NCBI RefSeq assembly: GCF_031127875.1
Contig: NZ_JARXIA010000007.1
Coordinates: 62,001 to 126,000 of the forward strand
Source of the DNA: Pelagicoccus sp. SDUM812005
GTDB lineage: Bacteria > Verrucomicrobiota > Verrucomicrobiia > Opitutales > Opitutaceae
Length of the DNA stretch: 64,000 nt
Reading direction: 5' to 3'
A model generated the notes under the pieces. That model was not told where the DNA came from. It saw only the letters and a list, made by a program, of their open reading frames with translations, and did no database searches. Within the stretch, counting starts at the first letter, position 1; every line of letters starts with the position of its first letter. Positions 54,224 through 62,180 of the stretch are shown piece by piece. The position numbers and the translations under genes are program-made.

Positions 54224-55680
54224 ATGGGGACGCGACGTGTTCGAATAGGGAAGGAGCAAGATGGAGCTCGTTGCAAGGCGTTCCTAGGCTCGAGGCTCGT
54301 CTTGAGCCGTGGATGCAGAGAGAGGGCCTGGGAAGCCTCTTGAGGGAGGGCTTGAAGGTATTTGGCTCGCCCTTGAACCTGATCCATACGGATCCTTTCG
54401 TCCGGAATATCGAAGCCCTGCTCAAGACGGGTAGGACGCGCAATCTCGACCTTGCGGTTTTCTTCGCCCGCAAAGCGAACAAGTGCCTCTCTTTCGTCGA
54501 TGCGTGTCGAATAAACGGATACGGAGTGGATGTCGCTAGCGAGGTGGAGCTTCGCCAGACCTTGGCCCGGGGAGTGCTGGGCAGCGGTATCGCGTGTACG
54601 GCCGCGGTGAAGTCCCGTTCGCTGCTGGAGACCTGCTTGCAGAACGACGTTTGCGTGGTGATGGATAATAGCGACGAGCTGGAGCTCGCAGCCTCGGTCG
54701 CCAAGGGCCGGAGTCGTTCCTTGCGGGTGGCCTTGCGGCTGGCGGGCTTCGAGTTTGAGGGGCGTGCCCTAGAGTCGCGGTTTGGCTTTCCGCTGCGAGA
54801 GGTACCTGAGCTTTTAAGGCGTCCCGAGTGGCGATCTCTCGCTCTCGAAGGCCTGCATTTTCATTTGGACGGATATTGCCCTAAGCAGAGGATCGCAGCC
54901 TTGGCTCAGTGCTTGGACCTGTATGACTCGCTGGAGACCGCTATGGATCGACGCATCGCTTTCATCGATTGCGGCGGCGGCGTGCCGATGTCCTACCTAG
55001 AGAGCGAGCGTCAGTGGAATGACTTTTGGAAGGCCCACGAGGATGCCTTGTTAGGCCGTGGGGATCCGGTGACGTTCGGAAATAATGGATACGGACGCAT
55101 TGTGGTGGACGGCCATTTGCACGGGCAGGTGAAACGGTATCCGTTCTACCAGTCCTTGGTGCAAGACCAGTGGCTCGAGCGCATTCTGGACGCGCCTTGC
55201 CAGGGGGCGACGATTGCGGAAGCCCTTGCCAAGCGCGGCTTGCAGCTGCGCCTGGAGCCGGGACGAAGTGTGTTGGATGGCAGCGGTGTGACGGCGGCGG
55301 AAGTGGCCTTCCGCAAGCGGCACAGCAATGGGCAGCCCTTGGTGGGTCTTGCTATGAACCACACGCAATGCCGTACCAGTAGCGTCGATTTTTTTGCGGA
55401 CCCGTTGCTTTATAGAAGTGGTGGGGAGACCGGACAGGTGAGCCTATCCGGCGACGATTCCGCGTTTTTAGTCGGCGCGTATTGTACGGAGTCGGAGTTC
55501 TTGAGCTTGAGACGGTTTCACTTCCCTGAAGGCGTAGCGGTCGGCGATATCGTGGTGTTTCCCAATACGGCGGGCTACTTTATGCACTTCCGGGAAAGCC
55601 GATCCCATCAGTTCCCGTTAGCGAAGAATATCGATATCACGCAGGGAACCCTCCGTGTAGACGCATGCGAGCGAAGCTAG
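54220..55680 (+). CDS. Y4yA-like PLP-dependent decarboxylase (Orn/DAP/Arg fold type III)
   Basis: 486 residues, starting in a four-base overlap with the previous gene. FARKANK (Lys85) is the PLP lysine, LHFHLDGY the barrel histidine, IDCGGG the phosphate-binding turn, RLEPGRS a further PLP-phosphate contact and GAYCTESEF the substrate cysteine block, as in alanine-racemase-fold decarboxylases. NHTQCRTSSVDFFADPL near 395 resembles the Y4yA family more than biosynthetic LysA. It would decarboxylate a diamino acid made by the cassette. A hairpin overlapping its stop codon probably ends the transcript. Confidence 0.8.
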   Translation: MNGDATCSNREGARWSSLQGVPRLEARLEPWMQREGLGSLLREGLKVFGSPLNLIHTDPFVRNIEALLKTGRTRNLDLAVFFARKANKCLSFVDACRINGYGVDVASEVELRQTLARGVLGSGIACTAAVKSRSLLETCLQNDVCVVMDNSDELELAASVAKGRSRSLRVALRLAGFEFEGRALESRFGFPLREVPELLRRPEWRSLALEGLHFHLDGYCPKQRIAALAQCLDLYDSLETAMDRRIAFIDCGGGVPMSYLESERQWNDFWKAHEDALLGRGDPVTFGNNGYGRIVVDGHLHGQVKRYPFYQSLVQDQWLERILDAPCQGATIAEALAKRGLQLRLEPGRSVLDGSGVTAAEVAFRKRHSNGQPLVGLAMNHTQCRTSSVDFFADPLLYRSGGETGQVSLSGDDSAFLVGAYCTESEFLSLRRFHFPEGVAVGDIVVFPNTAGYFMHFRESRSHQFPLAKNIDITQGTLRVDACERS

Positions 55681-55701
55681 TCCGAGGACAGGCTTCGCTC
55701 G
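55668..55701. terminator. Hairpin between convergent cassette and Pmp3-like gene
   Basis: CGAGCGAAGC (55668-55677) and GCTTCGCTCG (55692-55701) form a 10-bp stem with a 14-base loop that includes the stop codon of the Y4yA-like gene. There is no long T-run, but it lies between convergent genes and may serve both strands. Confidence 0.5.
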
Positions 55702-55729
55702 TAAACGGTTTAAATTAGCGGTTCGAAAT

Positions 55730-55888
55730 CTATTTCTTGGCGATGATGTAAACCGCGTGGATGACACCTGGGATATAGCCGAGGATAGTCAGTAGGATAT
55801 TGAGCCAGAAGTGAAAGCCGATTCCAACCTGGAGGAAGACGCCGACTGGGGGAAGGATTATAGATAGTATTATTCGTATTAGATCCAT
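55730..55888 (-). CDS. Pmp3/YqaE-family small membrane protein
   Basis: 52 residues, below common ORF cut-offs. MDLIRIILSIILPPVGVFLQ and the second hydrophobic stretch FWLNILLTILGYIPGVIHAVYII give the two-helix Pmp3/YqaE (UPF0057) pattern, including the conserved PPVGVFLQ and GYIPGVIHA turns. Family members respond to salt, cold or envelope stress and affect membrane potential. It lies between the cassette and a PRC-barrel gene, in line with the stress theme. Confidence 0.9.
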   Translation of the reverse strand: MDLIRIILSIILPPVGVFLQVGIGFHFWLNILLTILGYIPGVIHAVYIIAKK

Positions 55889-56039
55889 GATGTATAGCGA
55901 TTGATATGGGTTTGAGGCTGTTTAGTAAAACCTATTCGCTGCTGATTCTGTTTTTGTTTGCGAGGCTTCTATTCGTTTGTCGATAGCTCCGCGGTTTGTT
56001 CGGAGATCCAGCGGGGAAAGGTACGTTTATCGGATTCGA

Positions 56040-56068
56040 CGAAGGGAGACCGATATGGTCTCCCTTCG
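56040..56068 (-). terminator. Hairpin terminator after the exported PRC-barrel gene
   Basis: A 12-bp perfect stem (CGAAGGGAGACC / GGTCTCCCTTCG) with loop GATAT, about 53 bp after the stop codon at 56121. The T-run is weak. Confidence 0.6.
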
Positions 56069-56120
56069 CGTGTGATGTCTAAAATGCCTTTATGTTATGA
56101 GGCGTTAATAGGTCCGCGTG

Positions 56121-57821
56121 TTAGCGGGAAGCGGTTTGGTATCCGCTTTGTTCGAAGAGGAAGACGTAGTCCTTGTTGGAGCCCTTAATTTCGGACTCGT
56201 CGATTCCGAAAGCTTCGCTGAGGGAATCGGCGTTTTGCTCGAGGTAGGACTCGAACTCTTCCTGCGACTTGAAGGTTGCCCAAGATCTGAACTCGGACGC
56301 GTCGGAGCTGAGCGTCAGGGCCTTGCCGTCCCAAGAGGCGCAGGCTTCACCCTTGTGGTCGTGCTGCTTCGAGCGCGATGCGGATTCGACAGCCGCTACA
56401 GGGATGATGGTCTTTTCGCCGTTGCGATTGGATTCCAGCACGAGGAACTCAACCTTGCCGGAGCTGGCGTCGGCTACGACGTCCGCGACGGAGGCAACCT
56501 TCTTCCCGTTCTTAGCCTTTACGGTTTTGCCTTCGAGCTTGCTCACCTGGATACGGCTATCGCCGAGCTCGATCATTTCATCCTTGGAAGGCAGCTTGTT
56601 GTCGCGGGACTTCATGTCCTTATCGTTGCGCGAGTACTGACCCTCCATGGAGCGGGAGTCGGAATCGGTGCTGTAAGGAACGCTGTATACGAAACCGTAG
56701 TACGTTCCGCGGGCAGGGATAGCGGAGTTTTCGATGCGATAGCTATCGATCAAGCGATCCCGGTTGGCGCGGATGTAGGAGTTCGGGTCAACGTCGCGTC
56801 GGTAGTCGGCGAGTTCCTCGAACTTTTCTTCGGTCATGTTGAGCACGATGTGGTCGCCCATCCACCAGTTCGCTCCGTCCTGCGGGTGAGGATCGTCGGT
56901 GTTGGCGTGGTACTTGATGGAGCTGAGAGGCACGATGGCGTGTTCGCCGTCGAACCAGTCGTCGGTGCGTACCACGAGGTGAGCGGATTCGTTGCCGTTT
57001 TCGTCGGCGATGATGTCGACTACCTTACCGAGGCGATCGTCAAGGTGGTTAACGACTTCGACGCCCTTGAGCTCGTCGGCGGTGAGGCTATGGCCATCGA
57101 TGTCGAAGCTGCGGTTCGCGAGGTCCTTGGAGTTGTCGTTGTAGCGGTACTGTTGGGCTCCGCTTTCGCGCCAGTCTTCGGTGCCGGCTTGGTTGCTGGA
57201 GTACTCGCGGTTGGAGCGCTCGCGATCGGAGCGGTCTTCCTTGCTGCGGTTGGTTACGGCAGTGTGGTAGCTGCGGCTGTCGTCGAAGACTTCCTTCTTG
57301 TCGATTCCGAGCTCAGCGGCGAGTTCGTCCGCTTGGTTTTCGAGGTACTCCTCGAGGTCGTTGCCGGGCTTGAAAGAGGCAAGCGCTTCGAAGCGATCTT
57401 CATCCATGTCGAGGACTACCACACCGCCGCGAATGTTCGCGAGGAAGCTCTCCCGTGTTTCGGCGTCGGCTTGCTCGAGAGAGCGGACAGGGATCAAGGC
57501 GGTGCGGCCGTCGAACCAATCGTCGGTAGATACGACTACGTGGGTCGCTTCGCTGCCGTTGGAGCTCAGTACGACGTCTTCGATCTCGCCGAGGTTTTCG
57601 TTTTGGCGATTGATGACGTTGGTTCCACGGAGCTCGTCGATGCTCATGTGCATGCCGCCCACGTTGACTTGGATTTGGCCGCGTTCGCTTACCGAGTCGA
57701 TCGAGTAGTCATGCTTGCTGGTCTTGTTATCGGCATCCGCTGCCATTGCGAGCGGAGCGAGGAGCAGACTCGTCGCAAGCGTGAGAATACTTGTCTTATG
57801 TCGGATAGATTTGTGTTTCAT
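56121..57821 (-). CDS. Exported multi-PRC-barrel stress protein
   Basis: 566 residues with a leader (ILTLATSLLLAPLAMA). At least three PRC-barrel repeats: about 57-140 (ELRGTNVINRQNENLGEIEDVVL, VVSTDDWFDGR), 245-330 (ELKGVEVVNHLDDRLGKVVDII, VVRTDDWFDGE) and 425-500 (KLEGKTVKAKNGKKVASVADVV). The repeated TDDWFDG core shows internal duplication. Acidic, Ser/Asn-rich linkers join the repeats. Likely periplasmic, though its ligand is unknown. An equally long open frame on the other strand (56118-57845) is a codon-bias shadow. Confidence 0.88.
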   Translation of the reverse strand: MKHKSIRHKTSILTLATSLLLAPLAMAADADNKTSKHDYSIDSVSERGQIQVNVGGMHMSIDELRGTNVINRQNENLGEIEDVVLSSNGSEATHVVVSTDDWFDGRTALIPVRSLEQADAETRESFLANIRGGVVVLDMDEDRFEALASFKPGNDLEEYLENQADELAAELGIDKKEVFDDSRSYHTAVTNRSKEDRSDRERSNREYSSNQAGTEDWRESGAQQYRYNDNSKDLANRSFDIDGHSLTADELKGVEVVNHLDDRLGKVVDIIADENGNESAHLVVRTDDWFDGEHAIVPLSSIKYHANTDDPHPQDGANWWMGDHIVLNMTEEKFEELADYRRDVDPNSYIRANRDRLIDSYRIENSAIPARGTYYGFVYSVPYSTDSDSRSMEGQYSRNDKDMKSRDNKLPSKDEMIELGDSRIQVSKLEGKTVKAKNGKKVASVADVVADASSGKVEFLVLESNRNGEKTIIPVAAVESASRSKQHDHKGEACASWDGKALTLSSDASEFRSWATFKSQEEFESYLEQNADSLSEAFGIDESEIKGSNKDYVFLFEQSGYQTASR

Positions 57822-58304
57822 TTTGTTTCTTTCGTTGGTGGTTAAGTTATCGGTTTTAGCACCTCCCTTTTACGCAATTGCTATGCCAAAGATCATTTTT
57901 ATGGTTTTGGTTTGTTTGTAAGTTGTTGATGGGTAGATAGAAAAAGAGATTGTGTAGTCTTTATTAATTGCAGTTATCACGGAGCACTTCGACGCTATGT
58001 TGCATTCCGAGTTGTCGCATTTGATATTTGCATGCAGGGAAGGGGGGGATCTTCCGCGTGGCGGGACCGATGTTTTTGGGAGGTCTGATTTTGTGCGTTT
58101 CGCACGGTCGGACGGCGGTTTGCAGGGCGTAATATAGAATAGGATCCCAGTGGGATTACGCTTTGTGGGGTTTACTATATTTGTGGGGTTTACTATATAT
58201 AGTAGCGGAGGAGGAAGGGCGGGGCGAATTCGCGAGCTTGGCGCGGCCTAAGCGAAAGGAGGTTTGTTCAAACAACTATTAACTGAAAAACGGAGATTAT
58301 AATT
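57822..58304. other. AT-rich divergent region between two PRC-barrel genes
   Basis: 483 bp without a supported gene. It holds T-rich DNA at 57890-57965, TGCA half-sites (TTGCATTCC near 58000 and TTTGCATGCA near 58027), a 13-bp palindrome ATCCCAGTGGGAT (58144-58156), two tandem copies of an 18-mer (58163-58198) and CTATATATAG (58193-58202). This is an elaborate shared control region for the two exported PRC-barrel proteins. Confidence 0.5.
58163..58198 (+). repeat. Perfect tandem duplication of an 18-mer
   Basis: TTGTGGGGTTTACTATAT occurs twice without a gap (58163-58180 and 58181-58198). The TACTATAT portion resembles a -10 element. The repeat lies about 107 bp upstream of the PRC-barrel start at 58305 and may be a duplicated promoter or regulator site. 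Confidence 0.75.
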
Positions 58305-59372
58305 ATGAAGAACAAATCAGAAGTAACAGATGCCCGCAGGGGCGAAGGCGTAATCGGTAAAGGGGCTGCGTTGGCAGTGGCGTTGAGCATGCTGCTGGCG
58401 CCCGTGAGCCTCTCTGGCGCCAATGAAAGGTCCGCCCTCAGCGAGGAAAAGCAGTACTCTATGGAGGATTCCTTGCCAGGTCCTAAGCAGCAGGACGAGA
58501 GGGGTTCCGAAGCTCAGCTTTCTTCCAGCGAGCCTGGAGAGTTGCCCGAAGAAAAGCAGGTCTCGATGCAGGGTGAAGCAGCGAAGTCAGGCGACGCAGC
58601 GGATCGCTCTCGCGAAGCTGTGGAAGTAACTGCCGGCAGTATCGAACCGTCCTACGAAACGAAGGCTCCCATGCGTACGGAGCGTCTGACGAACGTGACC
58701 TCGTGGAAGGGTTCGAAGGTGAGCTCCGAGGAGGGGGAGACGCTGGGTCGCATCGAGGACACGGTGCTTGACGCTCAATCGGGCCAGGTCACGCACGTGC
58801 TCATAGATAACAAGGGCCTTTTCGCAGGTTCGCGACTGGTACCGGTTTCGCAGCTAAGCAGAGAAGGCGCGGACGGTTCGTTCGTATTGGCAGCGAAGAT
58901 AGACGGTTCTTCGGAGGATCGTATGTATTCAGAAACTGGAAACCTGGAGGAACCAATGGTCTCCGAGCGAAGCCAAGGTGAGGACCGGGAGTTTCGCGGT
59001 CGCGAATCTATCCGTCCGGGGCAGGTTCGCAGCTCCGATCTGATTGGTCGCAGCGTTGCGTCCAAGAGCGGCAAGGAAATCGGTGAAATCGAGAGCGTAG
59101 TACAGATTCCGGACACGCGGGACGCCTACGTCATCGTGGACGGATTCCAGGCACGGGACTGGAAACTGAATTCTGATGCGGAGAAGGTCGCTCTGCGCGT
59201 ACCGGCCCTTGCGTTGGACGGCGACGTCGTGGAGCTGGCGGTATCGGGCGACGAGCCCGATTTCGGGTCGGCTCCTAGCTTGTTCGAAAGCGAACACGAC
59301 AAGTGGTATTTGCACAACGGATACGACATCATCGTCGTGAAGGCAGAGAGCGAAGATTACGCTTCACGATAG
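58305..59372 (+). CDS. Exported PRC-barrel protein
   Basis: 355 residues; CGGAGA lies about nine bases before the ATG. A leader (AALAVALSMLLAPVSLSGA) is followed by an acidic Ser/Glu/Lys-rich segment with a repeated EEKQYSM / EEKQVSM motif. Two PRC-barrel domains lie near residues 125-205 (TSWKGSKVSSEEGETLGRIED) and 245-330 (DLIGRSVASKSGKEIGEIE). It diverges from the larger exported PRC-barrel gene, and the two share promoter-region features. It ends in a clear terminator. Confidence 0.87.
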   Translation: MKNKSEVTDARRGEGVIGKGAALAVALSMLLAPVSLSGANERSALSEEKQYSMEDSLPGPKQQDERGSEAQLSSSEPGELPEEKQVSMQGEAAKSGDAADRSREAVEVTAGSIEPSYETKAPMRTERLTNVTSWKGSKVSSEEGETLGRIEDTVLDAQSGQVTHVLIDNKGLFAGSRLVPVSQLSREGADGSFVLAAKIDGSSEDRMYSETGNLEEPMVSERSQGEDREFRGRESIRPGQVRSSDLIGRSVASKSGKEIGEIESVVQIPDTRDAYVIVDGFQARDWKLNSDAEKVALRVPALALDGDVVELAVSGDEPDFGSAPSLFESEHDKWYLHNGYDIIVVKAESEDYASR

Positions 59373-59400
59373 TTAAAGGAGAGATCCCTTTTTATTTGCG

Positions 59401-59431
59401 AGCCGCCCGCTTGGGCGGCTTTTTCGTTTTT
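59401..59431 (+). terminator. Rho-independent terminator after PRC-barrel gene
   Basis: AGCCGCCC (59401-59408), loop GCTT, GGGCGGCT (59413-59420), then TTTTCGTTTTT. About 30 bp after the stop codon. Confidence 0.9.
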
Positions 59432-59521
59432 AGAGGCCGAGGGTATTGGGAAGGCCCGCGAGGGCGGTGGCGCGTCCTGTGCATAAGCGAGCTTGTTTTG
59501 TCGCATTAACCCCTGATTCCT

Positions 59522-60184
59522 ATGACTGAGACAACTGAGATGGCCACGCTTTACGAAGCCTTGAAATTGCTGCGTCGCACCCGCTTGGACGAGCCTTTGG
59601 GGGCTTTGTCCAACGGGGCTCTTTATCGTATCGCCCAGCTGCGACCGAAGTCGGAGGAGGCTTTGCCGGACGAGATGGGGCTGGAGTCCCTGGATTATGG
59701 AGAGCGCGGCGATATCGTATCGCTGGTGAAGGTCTTTTCGCCGGAACGTACTAGCGACAGCGCCAATGAAGTGGCCCGAAGGAAGATCGAGGAGATCGAG
59801 GTGCGGCTTTATCGCATGTTGGTAGGCCACCTGAAGGGACGTTACGGCAAGCAGTGGTGGTTCAAGGGGGTTCCCGAGTCCATCCGGGTCAAGGCTTCGC
59901 AGCTTTACGAGGAAAGCGAAGGGCAGATCGAGAAGGAGACGGCCTTGTACTTGAGGGACCTCAAGGAAATCGCTTTGTCGGAGTGGGGAGAAGTGAAGGA
60001 CCTGGTGGCGGATCCGCAGGAGAGCAAGCGACGCTTCAGTTCGCGTTTGGATCAGCTGCTGGAGCTTCGCAATCGCCTCAGCCATCCGATTCGCTTGCAG
60101 GAAAACGCCCTGCAGGAGGAGGAGTTGGAGGCCTTGGACGAGTGGATGGAGCGGCTGGAGGAGTTCGCGGACGAGGAGCGCTGA
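59522..60184 (+). CDS. HEPN-like (Swt1-type) cytoplasmic protein
   Basis: 220 residues, highly charged and helical, no leader. The C-terminal part WWFKGVPESIRVKASQLYEES followed by LLELRNRLSHPIR resembles stand-alone Swt1-like HEPN domains; RNRLSH fits the R-x4-H arrangement of HEPN ribonucleases. HEPN domains can be RNases in toxin or defence systems or have binding roles. No nucleotidyltransferase partner or antitoxin is adjacent: it lies between two terminators as a single gene. The family call is moderate; enzymatic activity is unproven. Confidence 0.6.
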   Translation: MTETTEMATLYEALKLLRRTRLDEPLGALSNGALYRIAQLRPKSEEALPDEMGLESLDYGERGDIVSLVKVFSPERTSDSANEVARRKIEEIEVRLYRMLVGHLKGRYGKQWWFKGVPESIRVKASQLYEESEGQIEKETALYLRDLKEIALSEWGEVKDLVADPQESKRRFSSRLDQLLELRNRLSHPIRLQENALQEEELEALDEWMERLEEFADEER

Positions 60185-60265
60185 AGGCTTTTCGCGGTCT
60201 CTGTATTCTTAGGAGCGTTCAAGCCGCAGGCGTGGCCCTTGCGGTACGGGGGCTTCAAAACGGAA

Positions 60266-60295
60266 AAAGGCCACGGGCAAACGCCGGTGGCCTTT
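60266..60295. terminator. Bidirectional terminator between convergent genes
   Basis: AAAGGCCAC (60266-60274) pairs with GTGGCCTTT (60287-60295), with an inner GGC/GCC pair. A and T runs flank both sides, so it can end transcripts from the HEPN-like gene and from the lipoprotein gene. Confidence 0.8.
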
Positions 60296-60337
60296 AAAGG
60301 TGCGATGGATCGCTGTGGGCGGGGAACCTAGCTTCGC

Positions 60338-60940
60338 TTAGGTTTCCTCATCCAAGCGCTCGACCAAGGTGTCGATGGCATCCTCGAGCTGTTCGTCGTT
60401 GAGGCTGGTGTCCTCTTGGCTGAGGTGGCCGCGCCACAGGAGTATTCCCGAATCAACGTCGTAGATGTCTAGCAGGAAAATGCGGGAGTTGGCGGGAAGG
60501 TAGATGGGTTCGCTCGCGTTCGGCCCGGGTACGGAGCGGGTACGCGATACGGTCGTTGTTACGGACCCGTCCGCGTCGCGCGTTTCTTCGGTGGTGGTAA
60601 TGGTTACCTTTTCGGGGAGGGAAGCGTCCAGGTAGCTCGCTTGCACCGCGGGATAGGTGCGGAAAACGGCTTTGATCTGCGGTTGGCGGGCGCCGACGTA
60701 GTCGAAGCCGCGCTCCTCCAGTTCGTCGATCAGTTCGCTGCTGGCCTCCTTTTGCATTGCGGCGCTGAAGGCGGTGTCGGTGGTGCTGGAGTCGGTCACG
60801 CTGACCGAGAAGCGATCGGTTTTATGCAGGTCGAGCGCTTTCGTTACGGCGGTCGAGTTGACCGCTTCGGGTGTGGCGCATCCGGCGAGCGCCACGAGGG
60901 CGGCCAGGCTTGCGAGGATGGGTAAGGTCGTGATTTTCAT
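60338..60940 (-). CDS. DUF4136-like lipoprotein
   Basis: 200 residues. The leader MKITTLPILASLAALVALAGC has a canonical lipobox LAGC (Cys21). The mature domain, with an ELIDELEERGFDYVGAR segment, a Thr-rich strand (VTITTTEETRD) and GILLWRGHLSQ near the end, fits the DUF4136 layout of small envelope lipoproteins. Function unknown. It diverges from the YihY/BrkB gene. Confidence 0.75.
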   Translation of the reverse strand: MKITTLPILASLAALVALAGCATPEAVNSTAVTKALDLHKTDRFSVSVTDSSTTDTAFSAAMQKEASSELIDELEERGFDYVGARQPQIKAVFRTYPAVQASYLDASLPEKVTITTTEETRDADGSVTTTVSRTRSVPGPNASEPIYLPANSRIFLLDIYDVDSGILLWRGHLSQEDTSLNDEQLEDAIDTLVERLDEET

Positions 60941-61130
60941 AGTATTTGCTGGTTGGTTGCCATTTGAGGCGTTCCGTCCTGTTTTGCGGAAAGGGCGCCA
61001 AGCTGCGTGGAAGAATGATATTCGCTTATAGCATTTTTTAAGAATCTATATTCCAAGGCCTTGCGTGAAGGAACGTATCGTTTTGGCAGCTATCTGCATT
61101 GTTGCATAGCGCATCGTGACGGGGCTCTGC

Positions 61131-61142
61131 GGTGCGTTTTGC
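61131..61142 (+). promoter_or_regulatory. GGTGCGTTTTGC motif upstream of the YihY-like gene
   Basis: One base from the 12-mer at 48799 and 51236. TGCATTGTTGCA (61095-61106) lies further upstream. The motif ends 85 bp before the preferred start at 61228. Confidence 0.45.
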
Positions 61143-61227
61143 TCGCTGCTGGAAGGAGGGACAGGGCTTGGCAGGCCGACGGGAGCGGTCGGTCGCTTTT
61201 GGCGCGTGGCGTGCGACTAGGCTTTCC

Positions 61228-62091
61228 ATGATGGGACCAGTGAAACTTGCCTATGGATTTGCGGTGAAGTCGATCAAGGGCTGGCTTGCCGACGGAGGGA
61301 CGCGGTTAGCGGCGGCTGTAGCGTTTTTCACGGCCCTTTCTCTGGCTCCGCTGCTCACCTTGGTGATGCTTGTATTGAGCGTCTTCTTGGGGGACGAAGC
61401 GGCTCGTGGCCTGTTGGCGGATGAGATCGCGAACGTGACGGATTATCAGACGGCGCGTTTTATCGAATCGATGATAAGCGATCCGGAGCTGGGAAGCTCC
61501 AGCTTGCTAGCGGGCTTGTTTGGCGGAGCCTTGCTGTTGTGGGGAGCGACGCGACTTTTTTACGAGATACAGGAAGCCTTGGATATTATATTGGGCAAGG
61601 GAGAGTCGGTGACCGGTCTAGCGACTGCCTTGAAGCGGCGGGCCTTGGCTTTGGGGATGTGCATGGTGGTCGCCTTCCTGCTTCTTGTATCGCTGGCGGT
61701 AAATACGGCGCTTTCCTTCGCGATCGATTCCGTGCGGCTCGATTTGCCGGGGGTGGATTGGATGTGGGGGCTAGCGGCCGCTGTGAGCTCCTGGCTGATC
61801 GTCAGCTTGCTATTTACGACGCTCTATCGGTGGCTGCCCTTGGCCAAGGTTCCCTGGCGTTGCGCCCTGTGGGGCGGCGGGGTATCCGCAGGGCTTTTTG
61901 GGGTGGGAAGGAATGCATTTAGCATTTATCTGGCCCGACAGGACGACTTCGGTGGCGGGGCCGCTTCGCTTATCGCAGTGCTGCTTTGGGTTTATTTCTC
62001 CGCTCAGGTCTTTTTCCTCGGGGCGGAGGTAGCCAAGGCGGTTAGGGAGAGAGGCGAGTCTAAAGAGGCAGGGGCCGTGATAAAACGCTGA
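61228..62091 (+). CDS. YihY/BrkB-family membrane protein
   Basis: 287 residues from the first of two adjacent ATGs at 61228; the frame is open back to 61132 but the extra part is not leader-like and would overlap the motif at 61131. About six hydrophobic segments follow the family opening GGTRLAAAVAFFTALSLAPLL; LLWGATRLFYEIQEALD and LIAVLLWVYFSAQVFFLGAEVAKA are typical YihY blocks. Inner-membrane protein of unclear role, once misnamed RNase BN. It may be read through into the GH13 gene 89 bp later. Confidence 0.88.
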   Translation: MMGPVKLAYGFAVKSIKGWLADGGTRLAAAVAFFTALSLAPLLTLVMLVLSVFLGDEAARGLLADEIANVTDYQTARFIESMISDPELGSSSLLAGLFGGALLLWGATRLFYEIQEALDIILGKGESVTGLATALKRRALALGMCMVVAFLLLVSLAVNTALSFAIDSVRLDLPGVDWMWGLAAAVSSWLIVSLLFTTLYRWLPLAKVPWRCALWGGGVSAGLFGVGRNAFSIYLARQDDFGGGAASLIAVLLWVYFSAQVFFLGAEVAKAVRERGESKEAGAVIKR

Positions 62092-62180
62092 AGATTTTCG
62101 AGCTTGGGACCGGTGGCTGGCGCAGTTTGGGCGAAAGAAGCTCAACGGGCGATGGTCGCTCGCGTTAACACCTTTATAAA

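Noticed and set aside
56118-57845. 575-codon open frame on the plus strand opposite the exported PRC-barrel gene
   Set aside because: It is an antisense shadow: the minus-strand protein has a leader and repeated PRC-barrel domains, while the plus-strand translation shows no recognisable family.
59522-60184. Toxin-antitoxin or defence system around the HEPN-like gene
   Set aside because: No partner gene of suitable size is adjacent; terminators on both sides isolate it.
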